Source: UBA7985 sp965661545 (GTDB lineage Bacteria; Pseudomonadota; Alphaproteobacteria; UBA7985). Taken from it: a stretch of 51,093 nucleotides of DNA. Position 1 is the stretch's first letter; each line of letters begins with the position of its first letter. The notes under the pieces were generated by a model, which made no database searches, was not told where the DNA came from, and saw only the letters and a list, made by a program, of their open reading frames with translations. The stretch is taken from assembly GCA_965661545.1 (NCBI GenBank), contig CBFIEF010000019.1, positions 1 to 51,093 on the forward strand, written 5' to 3'. Positions 41,336-50,356 of the stretch are shown in pieces. The position numbers and the translations under genes are program-made.

Positions 41336-42871
41336 ATGCCCCAACCTTCCATAGGCGATTTCGATCGCACCCTGTCGCCTAGCGTTTTGGAAAATCGAGC
41401 AGCGCGCGGTGCAAGTGCGTTGGTCGCTCTGGGGTGCGGTGAGGATCAGTCTGTCGCGCTAATCCTGCGCAATGACCTAACGCAACTGGAAATCATGCGA
41501 GCGGGCGCTAAGGCTGGAACCGTTCTGGTCGCGCTGAATTGGCACGGAGCGACCGAAGAAGTTGCAGCCATTTGCGAGGACAGCGAGGCCCACACGGTCA
41601 TCATCCACCGCGACCTGATCGACGCCCTGCGTCCTGCACTAGAAGGCCGCCGCGTGATCGCCGTTACGCCAGACAGCGCCCTGCGGTCCGCCTATGCCAT
41701 CACAGATATCGCGGCTTCTACCGAGCCTGACTTCCCCGAATGGAATGATCTCGTTGCCGCTCATGAGCCGCTTCAGCCCACGGCCCTCATGCGCCCCTTA
41801 AGGCGCTACACGTCTGGTTCGACAGGCCGACCAAAGGGTATTCGACGCGTCGCTTCAGGGCCTCGCGGAGACTTCACCGACGCACTGAAACGCATCGGAA
41901 CGGAGATGATGCAGTTCAAGCCCGGTTCCCATTTCTTTACAGCAGCGCCCGTTTACCACTCCGCCCCCTCGACCCTCACCAGCGCCGCGCTGGTCAGTGA
42001 AGGGGTCTCAATCTCCATCGCGCCAAAGTTCGAGCCGCACTCCTTCCTTGCCACCATTGAAGTCCAGCGGGTCACCCACATCTATTTGGTGCCAACAATG
42101 ATGAGCCGTTTGCTCAAGCTGCCGAAGTCAGAAAGAGACCGCTATGACGTCTCTTCGGTTGAATTCTGCATCTCCACCGGCTCCCCTTGGCCCCACGATC
42201 TCAAGCAAGCCATGATCGACTGGTGGGGCCCCGTGTTCTGGGAAACCTATGGCGCTTCCGAAATTGGTTTCATGACCATGGCTTCCTCCACTGATGCGCT
42301 TGAACGACCGGGGACAGCCGGGCGGATGCAGATGGGCGGAACAGTGATGATCCTTGACAGCGAAGGCAATGAGCTGCCGCGCGGCGAAGTTGGCGAAATC
42401 TATGCCCGGATGGATGTGTTCGGGGACTTTGACTATTCCAACGACCCCGAAGGCCGGAAGAACGCGGAACGGCACGGACACTTGTCTGTGGGCGATTTAG
42501 GTTGGGTGGACGAGGACGGCTATTTATTCATCACCGATCGCAAGAAGGACATGATCATTTCCGGCGGGGCCAACATCTTCCCAGCGGAAATTGAAGCCGT
42601 GCTGATACGCGCCCCCTTTGTGCAAGACGTGGCAGTATTTGGCGCCCCTGATCCCGAGTTTGGCGAAAGGATCGTTGCCGCCATCCAGCCCATACCCGGA
42701 TGGATTGAAGACGCAGGTGAGGTGCAAGCCTTTCTGGACGGCAAGCTCGCACGCTTCAAACACCCTCGCATCATCGATTTTCACGAGGCCCTGCCGCGAG
42801 AAGACAGCGGCAAAATCTTCAAGGCGCGCTTACGGGAACCTTACTGGGATGGCGCAGGACGGAAGGTCTAG
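41336..42871 (+). CDS. AMP-binding acyl-CoA synthetase/ligase
   Basis: A 511-residue ANL-superfamily enzyme. The P-loop is RYTSGSTGRPKGIRR near residue 160, the A5 motif is WETYGASEIGFMT near 305, the hinge region is SVGDLGWVDEDGYLFITDRKKDMIISGGANIFPAEIEA near 383-420, and the C-terminal catalytic lysine is in PREDSGKIFKARLRE. It activates a carboxylic acid as acyl-AMP and forms the CoA thioester; chain type is unknown. The ATG at 41336 directly follows an in-frame TTG. It shares a four-base CTAG with the converging gene, so both stops lie on the same palindrome. Confidence 0.9.
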   Translation: MPQPSIGDFDRTLSPSVLENRAARGASALVALGCGEDQSVALILRNDLTQLEIMRAGAKAGTVLVALNWHGATEEVAAICEDSEAHTVIIHRDLIDALRPALEGRRVIAVTPDSALRSAYAITDIAASTEPDFPEWNDLVAAHEPLQPTALMRPLRRYTSGSTGRPKGIRRVASGPRGDFTDALKRIGTEMMQFKPGSHFFTAAPVYHSAPSTLTSAALVSEGVSISIAPKFEPHSFLATIEVQRVTHIYLVPTMMSRLLKLPKSERDRYDVSSVEFCISTGSPWPHDLKQAMIDWWGPVFWETYGASEIGFMTMASSTDALERPGTAGRMQMGGTVMILDSEGNELPRGEVGEIYARMDVFGDFDYSNDPEGRKNAERHGHLSVGDLGWVDEDGYLFITDRKKDMIISGGANIFPAEIEAVLIRAPFVQDVAVFGAPDPEFGERIVAAIQPIPGWIEDAGEVQAFLDGKLARFKHPRIIDFHEALPREDSGKIFKARLREPYWDGAGRKV

Positions 42872-43365
42872 CAGTCCGGAGCCGTCAGCTCTTCAGTCGA
42901 GGCCTGATTGGACGACAATCGCTTCTCAAGGCACGGATATCCGTCTAGAGCTGAAGACCGGCGCCCCCCGCCACTGCCCGTATTTATGCGGATCGAAATC
43001 GCATCTGCTGCAAGTTTCTGTGCAAAGAAATTGTCGTATCGCTCTTGAGACATACACTCGGCGGCCGCGTAAGCGTTCTGCGTGAAGCACCACCCGCGTC
43101 TGGACCACCATACCTTGGCAACTTCGCCCTCTAAGGTTCGGATCTCGATGCGCTCTAATCCAGCGAAGTTAATCAGGTGCGAGTTATAAACCTCATAGAC
43201 CGCGTCATCATAGGTGAAGGTATAGGCGACCTCGGGCTCCAGTTTTACGAGTTTTGCCGGTCCAGTGGTATGCGCCGTCGCAAGCATGGGGGTGAACAAC
43301 CCGATCACCAGCGCACCAGTCACTGCATGAAGCCACGTTCTGACAATTTCGTTTACCTGGGGCAT
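42868..43365 (-). CDS. Hypothetical exported protein
   Basis: A 165-residue protein with a signal peptide (VRTWLHAVTGALVIGLFTPMLATAHT, cleavage near residue 30). The mature part has VAYTFTYDDAVYEVYNSHLINFAGLERIEIRTLEG, a WWSRRGWCFTQNAYAAAECM segment and further cysteines (YPCLEK and a C-terminal Cys), so disulfides in the periplasm are likely. No family is recognised. The start at 43365 is supported by GAGGAA; the open frame extends to 43512 without a better site. It is divergent from the DUF1800 gene, with 196 bases between. Confidence 0.65.
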   Translation of the reverse strand: MPQVNEIVRTWLHAVTGALVIGLFTPMLATAHTTGPAKLVKLEPEVAYTFTYDDAVYEVYNSHLINFAGLERIEIRTLEGEVAKVWWSRRGWCFTQNAYAAAECMSQERYDNFFAQKLAADAISIRINTGSGGGRRSSALDGYPCLEKRLSSNQASTEELTAPDC

Positions 43366-43561
43366 GGATTTCCTCGCTTGGTTCGGGGCCTTGTTGAATG
43401 ACTCTTTGATACCAGAAATATGCAACGCCGCGCCAGTCAACTTTCCCGCATAGATAGCGGCAGTTTGCAACCAAGAATGCCAAGGCGGGTCTTCTACTCT
43501 TTGACGCGCCATAGATCTTAAAGAGTTTTTGAGTTAATCTTTCTTGGTGATGGAGGGTTTT

Positions 43562-46108
43562 GTGCTGAAAAAACGTTATTTTACGATGGTAATTGCCGCT
43601 TGCGTCAGCGTCGCTAACCTCGCGCAAGCGGATCAAGCGCGCGACTTATCGCACCTCACCCACGCCATGACACCCGCTGACGCCCGTCACCTTTTGGAGC
43701 GCGCGGGCATCGGCGCTCACCCCGTTGAGATTGAGGCTTTGCTCGACCTAGATCGCGCTCAAGCCATCGAAACCATGGTGAACCAATTGGACGTCACGTC
43801 CCCGTTCATGGACGCGCCAGACATCCTTGAACGGCGCTATGCGCAATATCACTCGATAGGCAACCAAGATTCCGCCGACCGACAAGCCTTTCGGATCATG
43901 CGCAATCAGGAAATGGAGGAGTTTCGCCTGTGGTGGATCGGTGAGCTCATTTCCTCACCCAATCCAGCGGGCGAGCGCCTGCTCCTGCTCTGGCACAATC
44001 ATTTTGTTACCGCCTACTCCGGCCTGAATGAAGAAGTCGACGCGATGATCGCTCAGCACATGATGCTGCGAGAATTGGGGCACGGTAATTTCCGCGATCT
44101 GGTTCACGCGATCATTCGAGATGCGGCAATGCTCAACTATCTGGACAACAGCAGCAACCGCAAGGAAAGCCCGAACGAGAACCTGGCCCGTGAGCTGATG
44201 GAGTTGTTCGTATTGGGCGAAGGCAACTACACCGAAAAAGACATCAAAGAAGTCGCCCGTGCGCTGACAGGATACGACTACAACAACATCCGGCGGAATG
44301 AGTTTAGCTTTAACCAGTGGTCCCACGACGCTGGCTTGAAGACGGTCTTTGGGCAGCGTGGGAACTTTGACGGCGATGATATTGTCGATCTGCTGCTGGA
44401 TCAAAGCCAGTGTGCAACCTTTTTGGCCGAAACATTCTGGCAAGCGTATGTCTCAGAATTCAACGTCGATGAGGAAGCCGTCGCGCAGATTGCTAAGGCC
44501 TTTCGGGACAGTGACTACGACATCAAAACCTTGCTCCGCTCCACACTGTCATCCGACGCGTTCTGGGCTCAAGAAAACCGCGGGACGATCATTAAGTCGC
44601 CTGTCGATCTGATGATTGGCAGCATCCGGACCAGTGGGAAACTGCCAGAGGGCTGGGAGCGACTGCCTGCGACGCTTGCGAGTTTGGGGCAAAACCTGTT
44701 TGAAGCGCCGAACGTGGCCGGCTGGCCCGGAGGGCCTGATTGGCTAACCCCAGCGCGCATCGTCAAGCGGAGTGAAGTCTTAGGCGAGTACGCCAACGCG
44801 CGCGCTTTTGAGTTTCGAAGCGACACAACTGATGCACCAATGGCGCTGAACGAGCTCAGCACCAGCAACACCATCCGCCTGCGCTATGCCGCTGAAAATT
44901 TTGAGGGGCCCCCTGCGATTTTGGTTCGAGCCTTCGCCGATGAAGAAGGCAAAGAGATGATCTGGAAATTCCGGACGTTCAATGCCGAAGGTGGCTTAGA
45001 CACCGCGCGCTATGGCCGCGCGAATAATGGTGTCGGACTCACTTGGAAAACAGCAGAACTAGAGCTGCCCAGCGGCAGTCCGACCCCCCTCTCTTTCCAT
45101 GTGTCCTTTATCAATGATCATTGCTGCGGCATTGGCGGCAGTGCGGGTGGGGACCGGAACTTGTTCATCGATTGGCTACAGTTCAAAGACCGAATTTTTC
45201 TTGCCAACGACGGAACGCAACTTCCCGGCTGCAGGGGATCAAGCGGCGATAATCCACCGGGCAGTTTCTACTGCTCAGGACGCCTTCACCTACGCACCTC
45301 CACCAAGCTACAAGATCAAACCGGCTCCGACGCAGAGGAGCCAAGCGGCCTGCAGGTCGCCCACGTCCACTTCAACGGTGGCCGAGAGTTCACGCGCGGC
45401 AAGAGCCACAGTTGGTTTTCGCTCGGGTTAGATCACGTGCGGTTTGAAGACATTGAGATTGATGCCATGCGGCTGGAACTCGCCAGCAAGAAAATCGATG
45501 GCCGTCAGGTGTTGGCTCTGAGGCTAGATCAACGTGATTGTCAGCCCGATTGCTGGAATGATCGATGGCCCAACGCATCCTTTACCCATGGCGGAAACAC
45601 GTACAAATTCGTCGAGATTCCCCTGAACTCGCGATCCGACCGAGATGCCGAACGTCAATTCAGTCAAATGACGCCCCAGCAGAAGCGCTTCTTCAGCGCC
45701 CTTTGGTTTGCCGTGCCGACGCTATTGGCGGAAATGCAGACGGGGCGTCAATTCCTGCGGCGTGAGGGAGCGGCGATTTTGGACTCTTGGGAGCCCGTTC
45801 TAGGGCGCGTGGAGGGGAGGCTTAAAAACAGTCGCTATGCACGGACGCAGCCCGATCGAGAGGTCATTTTCAAGCCCACAATGGCCCAAGGGGGATCCAT
45901 GATGGGTATGATGATGGCATCGATGAACAGCGTCGAACCCATCGTTCTTGGGCGTCTTCGGGATGATTTGGATTGGACGGATCAGCCGGCCGCCACCGTC
46001 ATGGACAGCCCGGCGGACAGTCTTTTGGCCGGCGCAATAGCGGGGGGGCTATCCCCAGATTTCAGCTTCGCCGATCTGGTCCGCGAACCCGCCTATCAAG
46101 TGAAGTGA
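43562..46108 (+). CDS. DUF1800 protein with inserted carbohydrate-binding-like region
   Basis: An 848-residue exported protein; GTG at 43562 with GGAGG gives a signal peptide (LKKRYFTMVIAACVSVANLAQA). Residues about 35-430 are a standard DUF1800 domain (HLLERAGIGAHPVEIEAL; LLWHNHFVTAYSG; NENLARELMELFVLGEGNYTE; FEAPNVAGWPGGPDWLTPAR). Residues about 435-690 are an extra cysteine-bearing beta-rich region whose FHVSFINDHCCGIGGSAGG-DRNLFIDWLQF segment resembles calcium-dependent xylan-binding (CBM60-type) modules; the DUF1800 tail then resumes. Typical DUF1800 proteins are 450-600 residues, so this one is enlarged. It is co-transcribed with the DUF1501 gene 10 bases downstream, the usual partner. 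The role of the pair is unknown. Confidence 0.88.
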   Translation: MLKKRYFTMVIAACVSVANLAQADQARDLSHLTHAMTPADARHLLERAGIGAHPVEIEALLDLDRAQAIETMVNQLDVTSPFMDAPDILERRYAQYHSIGNQDSADRQAFRIMRNQEMEEFRLWWIGELISSPNPAGERLLLLWHNHFVTAYSGLNEEVDAMIAQHMMLRELGHGNFRDLVHAIIRDAAMLNYLDNSSNRKESPNENLARELMELFVLGEGNYTEKDIKEVARALTGYDYNNIRRNEFSFNQWSHDAGLKTVFGQRGNFDGDDIVDLLLDQSQCATFLAETFWQAYVSEFNVDEEAVAQIAKAFRDSDYDIKTLLRSTLSSDAFWAQENRGTIIKSPVDLMIGSIRTSGKLPEGWERLPATLASLGQNLFEAPNVAGWPGGPDWLTPARIVKRSEVLGEYANARAFEFRSDTTDAPMALNELSTSNTIRLRYAAENFEGPPAILVRAFADEEGKEMIWKFRTFNAEGGLDTARYGRANNGVGLTWKTAELELPSGSPTPLSFHVSFINDHCCGIGGSAGGDRNLFIDWLQFKDRIFLANDGTQLPGCRGSSGDNPPGSFYCSGRLHLRTSTKLQDQTGSDAEEPSGLQVAHVHFNGGREFTRGKSHSWFSLGLDHVRFEDIEIDAMRLELASKKIDGRQVLALRLDQRDCQPDCWNDRWPNASFTHGGNTYKFVEIPLNSRSDRDAERQFSQMTPQQKRFFSALWFAVPTLLAEMQTGRQFLRREGAAILDSWEPVLGRVEGRLKNSRYARTQPDREVIFKPTMAQGGSMMGMMMASMNSVEPIVLGRLRDDLDWTDQPAATVMDSPADSLLAGAIAGGLSPDFSFADLVREPAYQVK

Positions 46109-46118
46109 GGATAAACTC

Positions 46119-47288
46119 ATGAAACGCAGACAGCTCCTCAGCCTACTCGCCGCCGGCCTCTCGATCCCGCTGGCCCCTCTCCAATTGGCCCAAGCGGCAC
46201 AACGCTCGGGCCGTCGTCTGATCTTGGTCGAACTGTCCGGGGCTAACGATGGTTTGAACACCATTGTACCGGTCAAAAATGACCGATACCGCGCCATTCG
46301 ACCCAGCGTCGCGCTCAAACCGTCTGAAGTTTTGTCCTTAAGCGGGGACATGGCGCTGAACAGCCGCATGGAACGCCTGATGACGGCTTGGAATGCGGGC
46401 GACATGGCCGTTGTCCAAGGCCTTGGCTACCCCGATCAGAACCGCTCGCACTTTAAATCAATCGCGCTCTGGGAAACCGGTGGTGATGGCAAGAAGGCGG
46501 GGCGAAATGGCTGGCTGACCGAGGACATTGAACGCCTGGACCAACCCTTGGACGCGCACGGGATTAGCCTCGATGGTGGCATGGGGGTCTTTGCATCTTC
46601 GTCCGGGATGTGGATTTCACTGACATCGTTAAGAGAGCTAAAGACCCTCAAAGACTACCAAATGACAACCTCAGACGCGAGCGCACAAACCAATCCAGCG
46701 CTGGCCCTGCTGATGGACCGCGCCAACACGCTCGACGCGTCCATGTCCCGCATTTCAAAGAAGGTTGATGCCTCCTACAGCTCAGCAAGCGGGCTACAAT
46801 TCGGTTACAGCGATTTGTCAGGCCAAGCGGCGCTGGCAGCGCGCTTAATTGCTGCCGATGTCGATGCGCCCGTGCTCAAGCTCAAGATTTCCGGGTTTGA
46901 TACGCATGAATACCAGCAAGGGGATCATGGGCGCCTCCTGTCGAGTCTGGCAGGGGCAATGGCGGACTTGAGGGTAGCACTCAAGCGGTCGGGGCATTGG
47001 GAAGACACCCTGATCATGACCTACAGCGAGTTTGGTCGCCGTGCGACGGAGAACCGGTCCAGCGGCACCGACCACGGAACCGCTGCGCCACACTTCTTGT
47101 TGGGCGGGTCGATCAAGGGCGGCTTGTTTGGCGATGACCCGGACCTTGAAAATCTCGATGATGGCGATCTGCGGTACACGCTTGATTATCGCTCGCTTTA
47201 CGATTTCATCCTCGCCAAGTGGTTTGATCTGCCCTCCAACCGGTTTTCCGGTTACGCCCAAAACTGGCTCTATGACATCAGCATTTAG
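46119..47288 (+). CDS. DUF1501 family exported protein
   Basis: A 389-residue protein with an N-terminal KRRQLLSLLAAGLSIPLAPL signal that looks Tat-like (twin Arg, then a mild hydrophobic core). The DUF1501 domain follows: LILVELSGANDGLNTIVPV near residue 30, VVQGLGYPDQNRSHF near 95, ISGFDTHEYQQGDHGRLLSSLAGAM near 255, and MTYSEFGRRATENRSSGTDHGTAAPHFLLGG near 297-327. These Asp/His/Glu positions match the metal-binding layout of the alkaline-phosphatase/sulfatase fold to which DUF1501 is related. It forms a two-gene operon with the DUF1800 gene. The substrate is unknown; an extracytoplasmic location is expected. Confidence 0.9.
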   Translation: MKRRQLLSLLAAGLSIPLAPLQLAQAAQRSGRRLILVELSGANDGLNTIVPVKNDRYRAIRPSVALKPSEVLSLSGDMALNSRMERLMTAWNAGDMAVVQGLGYPDQNRSHFKSIALWETGGDGKKAGRNGWLTEDIERLDQPLDAHGISLDGGMGVFASSSGMWISLTSLRELKTLKDYQMTTSDASAQTNPALALLMDRANTLDASMSRISKKVDASYSSASGLQFGYSDLSGQAALAARLIAADVDAPVLKLKISGFDTHEYQQGDHGRLLSSLAGAMADLRVALKRSGHWEDTLIMTYSEFGRRATENRSSGTDHGTAAPHFLLGGSIKGGLFGDDPDLENLDDGDLRYTLDYRSLYDFILAKWFDLPSNRFSGYAQNWLYDISI

Positions 47289-47330
47289 CGCAGGATAATA
47301 GCACATTCTGTCGATCCGTTGCCCTTGGCC

Positions 47331-48245
47331 TCAAGGCGAAATAATGGGTGGTTTTCGGCGAATGCCAGACAGAGCATTTCCGGCGATGGCGATCAGCAAG
47401 ATACCCCCGCCAAGCAACGTATTGACCCCCACGGTTTCACCCAAGAACACCCAGACCCACAGCGGTGCAAGCACCACTTCAGCCAAGGACAACAGCGCAA
47501 GGTCAGCCGCAGGTAGGCTGCGCGAGCCCAAAGTAAACAGGACCAACCCAGCGCCAACTTGGAATACCCCCATCGCCAGCGCGATCCCGCTGTCTTGTGG
47601 GGTCAGCACAAAAGGAAGCCCCAGCGCGAGACACATTCCGCCCATGATGAAGATCGCAAAAACACCAGACAGGAACACCGAGGGCAGCATCTCAACCGCC
47701 TTACCCGATCGCAGCGCCACGGTGAAACAGGCAAATCCCAGCGCCGAGGCAAGAGCCGCCAAACTGCCGGTAACTGAGACCGCGCCAGACTTGTCAGCAA
47801 ACATCACCGCGACCCCAGCAATCGCCACCATCACCGCAACCCACGTGCTGTTGCGGACGCGCTCTCGCAGGAAGAGCCACCCCAGCACCGCCGCCAGAAA
47901 TGGCGAAACCGCGAACAACAGCATGGCATTGGCAACGGACGTCGTCTGCATGGAGTAAATCGCGCCCGTATAGGCACTGACCAGCGATAGTGCTGCGATG
48001 ACCCCGGCGATCCCAGCGCGCCGCACCAGCACAAAGGGATCTTTTCCCGTCCGCCAGCGAATGACTATGTACAACAGCGCCGTCAGTCCAAAGGAGCGAT
48101 AGAGCAAAATTTGCCAGACTGAGGCGTCTTCGATCAACCGAATACCCAGCCCTACCGTTGACCACAGAAGACCAGCAGCGAAAACCAAAGCCAAACCACG
48201 ACGGCGACTATTGTCGGTCTCTTGTAAAGGCGCAGACGCGGTCAC
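47331..48245 (-). CDS. DMT superfamily (EamA) transporter
   Basis: A 304-residue inner-membrane protein with about ten helices in two EamA repeats: RRGLALVFAAGLLWSTVGLGIRLI at the start, ANAMLLFAVSPFLAAVLGWLFLRE ending repeat 1, and ADLALLSLAEVVLAPLWVWVFLGE ending repeat 2. The substrate is unknown. The GTG at 48245 is chosen because AAAGGA lies upstream and the sequence before it is not membrane-like. It is only distantly similar to the other EamA protein at 5229-6155. It converges with the DUF1501 gene. Confidence 0.9.
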   Translation of the reverse strand: MTASAPLQETDNSRRRGLALVFAAGLLWSTVGLGIRLIEDASVWQILLYRSFGLTALLYIVIRWRTGKDPFVLVRRAGIAGVIAALSLVSAYTGAIYSMQTTSVANAMLLFAVSPFLAAVLGWLFLRERVRNSTWVAVMVAIAGVAVMFADKSGAVSVTGSLAALASALGFACFTVALRSGKAVEMLPSVFLSGVFAIFIMGGMCLALGLPFVLTPQDSGIALAMGVFQVGAGLVLFTLGSRSLPAADLALLSLAEVVLAPLWVWVFLGETVGVNTLLGGGILLIAIAGNALSGIRRKPPIISP

Positions 48246-48452
48246 AGGGCAAATCCTTTCCAGCACACAGCAGCACGTTATCCTGAGCCTTTCGCCCTCG
48301 TTTGCGGGAGCACGACATCCGGACATGTCGCGTCCAAGCAGTTTTGGGCAGACGTCAAACCATCGTCCTTGAAAGAAAATCTCGCCGCACTTGAAGAATC
48401 GATTTCGGCAGACACGTTAATGGGGGATTACACTGCACCAGGATACATCCTC

Positions 48453-49088
48453 ATGATTTCACGAAGACACCTCGTGACAACCGGGCTTGCTGCCGCCGCC
48501 ATGTCAACATTCGCCTGGCCCAGTTTGGCCCAAGACGCCAAGTTTCGCAGGGTTCGGTCCCAATACATTGCGGCCTTGGGGCCAGTGGATGCAAAGGAAG
48601 GCGACAACGCCCACACATGGGGACATTGGCCGGAAGACCCGGGACCAATCGGGGTTCGTTTGAGTGACTTTGACAAGCTCGAAGCAAACGGTGGCGTTGG
48701 GCCAAAGGGCTGGCAATTCAATGAAGAAGACTGGTGGCTGGACGAAAACGGCCTGCTGATGATGGCACCGAACTTCCCCATGCCATCGGGCCGGTATTTG
48801 GTGACAAACGCCATCCAGAATGTCGCGCTGCTGACCGTGGCGGCGCCAGATACTGACGGCAAGCAAAGCTGGAAGCTTTCAGACGGCAAGACGCTTGACG
48901 ACGTCACGCACAAGAAATGTCGCTCCGCCCGCTATCGCCCGACCAGCGACAGCGCCAACTGCTCACCAGCCAATGCCAAACTGGGCGCTTTCCCGCTTCA
49001 GCCCGATCAAGACCCACCAGCAGTCGAAGACTGCGAGCGTCTTGTTTACTCCGTACCGATCATTTTTGCAGTCGAGCAGACGGCCTGA
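48453..49088 (+). CDS. Exported hypothetical protein with Tat-type signal
   Basis: A 211-residue protein. The N-terminus SRRHLVTTGLAAAAMSTFAWPSLAQ has the twin arginine followed by a weakly hydrophobic stretch and a plausible cleavage after LAQ or earlier, suggesting Tat export. The mature protein is rich in Trp and Pro (HTWGHWPEDPGP, WQFNEEDWWLDENG) and has several cysteines (KKCRSARY, SANCSPAN, EDCERL). I do not recognise the family. The ATG at 48453 is chosen because the export signal begins there; the frame is open to 48369. Confidence 0.62.
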   Translation: MISRRHLVTTGLAAAAMSTFAWPSLAQDAKFRRVRSQYIAALGPVDAKEGDNAHTWGHWPEDPGPIGVRLSDFDKLEANGGVGPKGWQFNEEDWWLDENGLLMMAPNFPMPSGRYLVTNAIQNVALLTVAAPDTDGKQSWKLSDGKTLDDVTHKKCRSARYRPTSDSANCSPANAKLGAFPLQPDQDPPAVEDCERLVYSVPIIFAVEQTA

Positions 49089-49157
49089 AGTCACCGCACA
49101 GATGCCGTAACGAAAGGTAGCCGAAACGAGGCTTGACCCTGTCTTGGATCAGCTTGA

Positions 49158-50123
49158 TTAGGCTACCATCTTTTCAATCAACTTCTGCACAGCAAGCGCA
49201 TCATCAAAGGATGCCAGACGCTGCTCATTGGTATCAAACTGCAGCGCTAATTGATCCAATTGGCCCTGATAAGCCGCAGTGGGCAATTGCTGCTGGGGCT
49301 GCAGAACATCTTCGGTCCCTGCCGTGCTTTCCAGCAGCAAATTGTACCAGTTATCGAACCGCAAGCAGCCTTTGGTCCCCAAGACGCGATAGCTCACGGT
49401 GTCATTCCGGTTTCCCCCAACAACGCCAGAAACCGTGACCTTGCCTGAGTTCGTGTCCCAGACTGCCAACATGACATTTTCCGCCCCGCCCTCGGGCTCA
49501 AAATGCGCCAAAACCTGGCCATTGAGGGTGGGTGTTCCCAGCAAGACCAGCGTGAGATAGGCGTGGTGCGAGATCATTTCTCGGGTGAAGCCACCTTCAG
49601 CCCGCTTGGAAAGCCACTGTGCCTTGGTTTGAAAAGCTCGGGGCCAACGACTAAGGCGAACATCAAGCTCAGCCCCCAAGACATCACCGATGACGCCCTC
49701 ACTGATCAATTGTTTAGCACGCAGCGCGGCGGGGGCGCCCGAATACACAAAGTTCACAGCCTGCGCCAATCCGCTGGCATTTATTTCTTGGGTCAGATGC
49801 TCGCTGTCCGCAACATCCACCCCCAGCGGCTTCTCGCAGAAAATTTTCCAGCCCTTGGCAAGGCCATGGCGTACGTATTCTGCATGCGATTTGGGCGGCG
49901 TACTAACGTACAGAACATCGATGTCGTCTCGGGACAGAAGCGCCTCAAAATCCTGAGTGCTGCTCATCAATGGCGCCTGCTCAGCAAGCGCAACACCAGC
50001 GGCAGGCGATGTATCGAACCCAATGACAGGTTCAAAACGATCATGGGCGTGCATGTTCCCACTCATACGGGTTCCCACGGCCCCAAGGCCAACCACCCCA
50101 ACCCGATAAGTCTTCTGAGTCAT
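49158..50123 (-). CDS. Gfo/Idh/MocA family oxidoreductase
   Basis: A 321-residue NAD(P)-dependent oxidoreductase. The Rossmann motif VGVVGLGAVGTRM is at residues 7-19, STPPKSHAEYVRHGLAKGWKIFCEKPLG near 73-94 contains the EKP signature of the family, and the C-terminal domain is a beta-sheet fold. Members oxidise or reduce sugars, inositols and related polyols. The ATG at 50123 has AGGGA upstream. The gene is on the same strand as the cyclase-family gene 233 bases upstream; a link is possible but not shown. Confidence 0.88.
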   Translation of the reverse strand: MTQKTYRVGVVGLGAVGTRMSGNMHAHDRFEPVIGFDTSPAAGVALAEQAPLMSSTQDFEALLSRDDIDVLYVSTPPKSHAEYVRHGLAKGWKIFCEKPLGVDVADSEHLTQEINASGLAQAVNFVYSGAPAALRAKQLISEGVIGDVLGAELDVRLSRWPRAFQTKAQWLSKRAEGGFTREMISHHAYLTLVLLGTPTLNGQVLAHFEPEGGAENVMLAVWDTNSGKVTVSGVVGGNRNDTVSYRVLGTKGCLRFDNWYNLLLESTAGTEDVLQPQQQLPTAAYQGQLDQLALQFDTNEQRLASFDDALAVQKLIEKMVA

Positions 50124-50356
50124 TTGTTCCCTGCCTTTGGCTTGATTCATCGAATTGGCCCCAAGTGCGGGCTAGAATCGACCTCATGTTCAAGCATTAT
50201 CAGGCCGCCCTACTTCTATAGGGCGGGATAAACCTCGCAGGCAACGTAACTGCCGCAACCGTTCATTTTATTAACCGGGAACAATAGCTGAGAGCACGGG
50301 AATGGAGGCTTTGAACCTGTGCCGCACGTGTGGGCTTGCCATGAGCCTCGTTGGGG

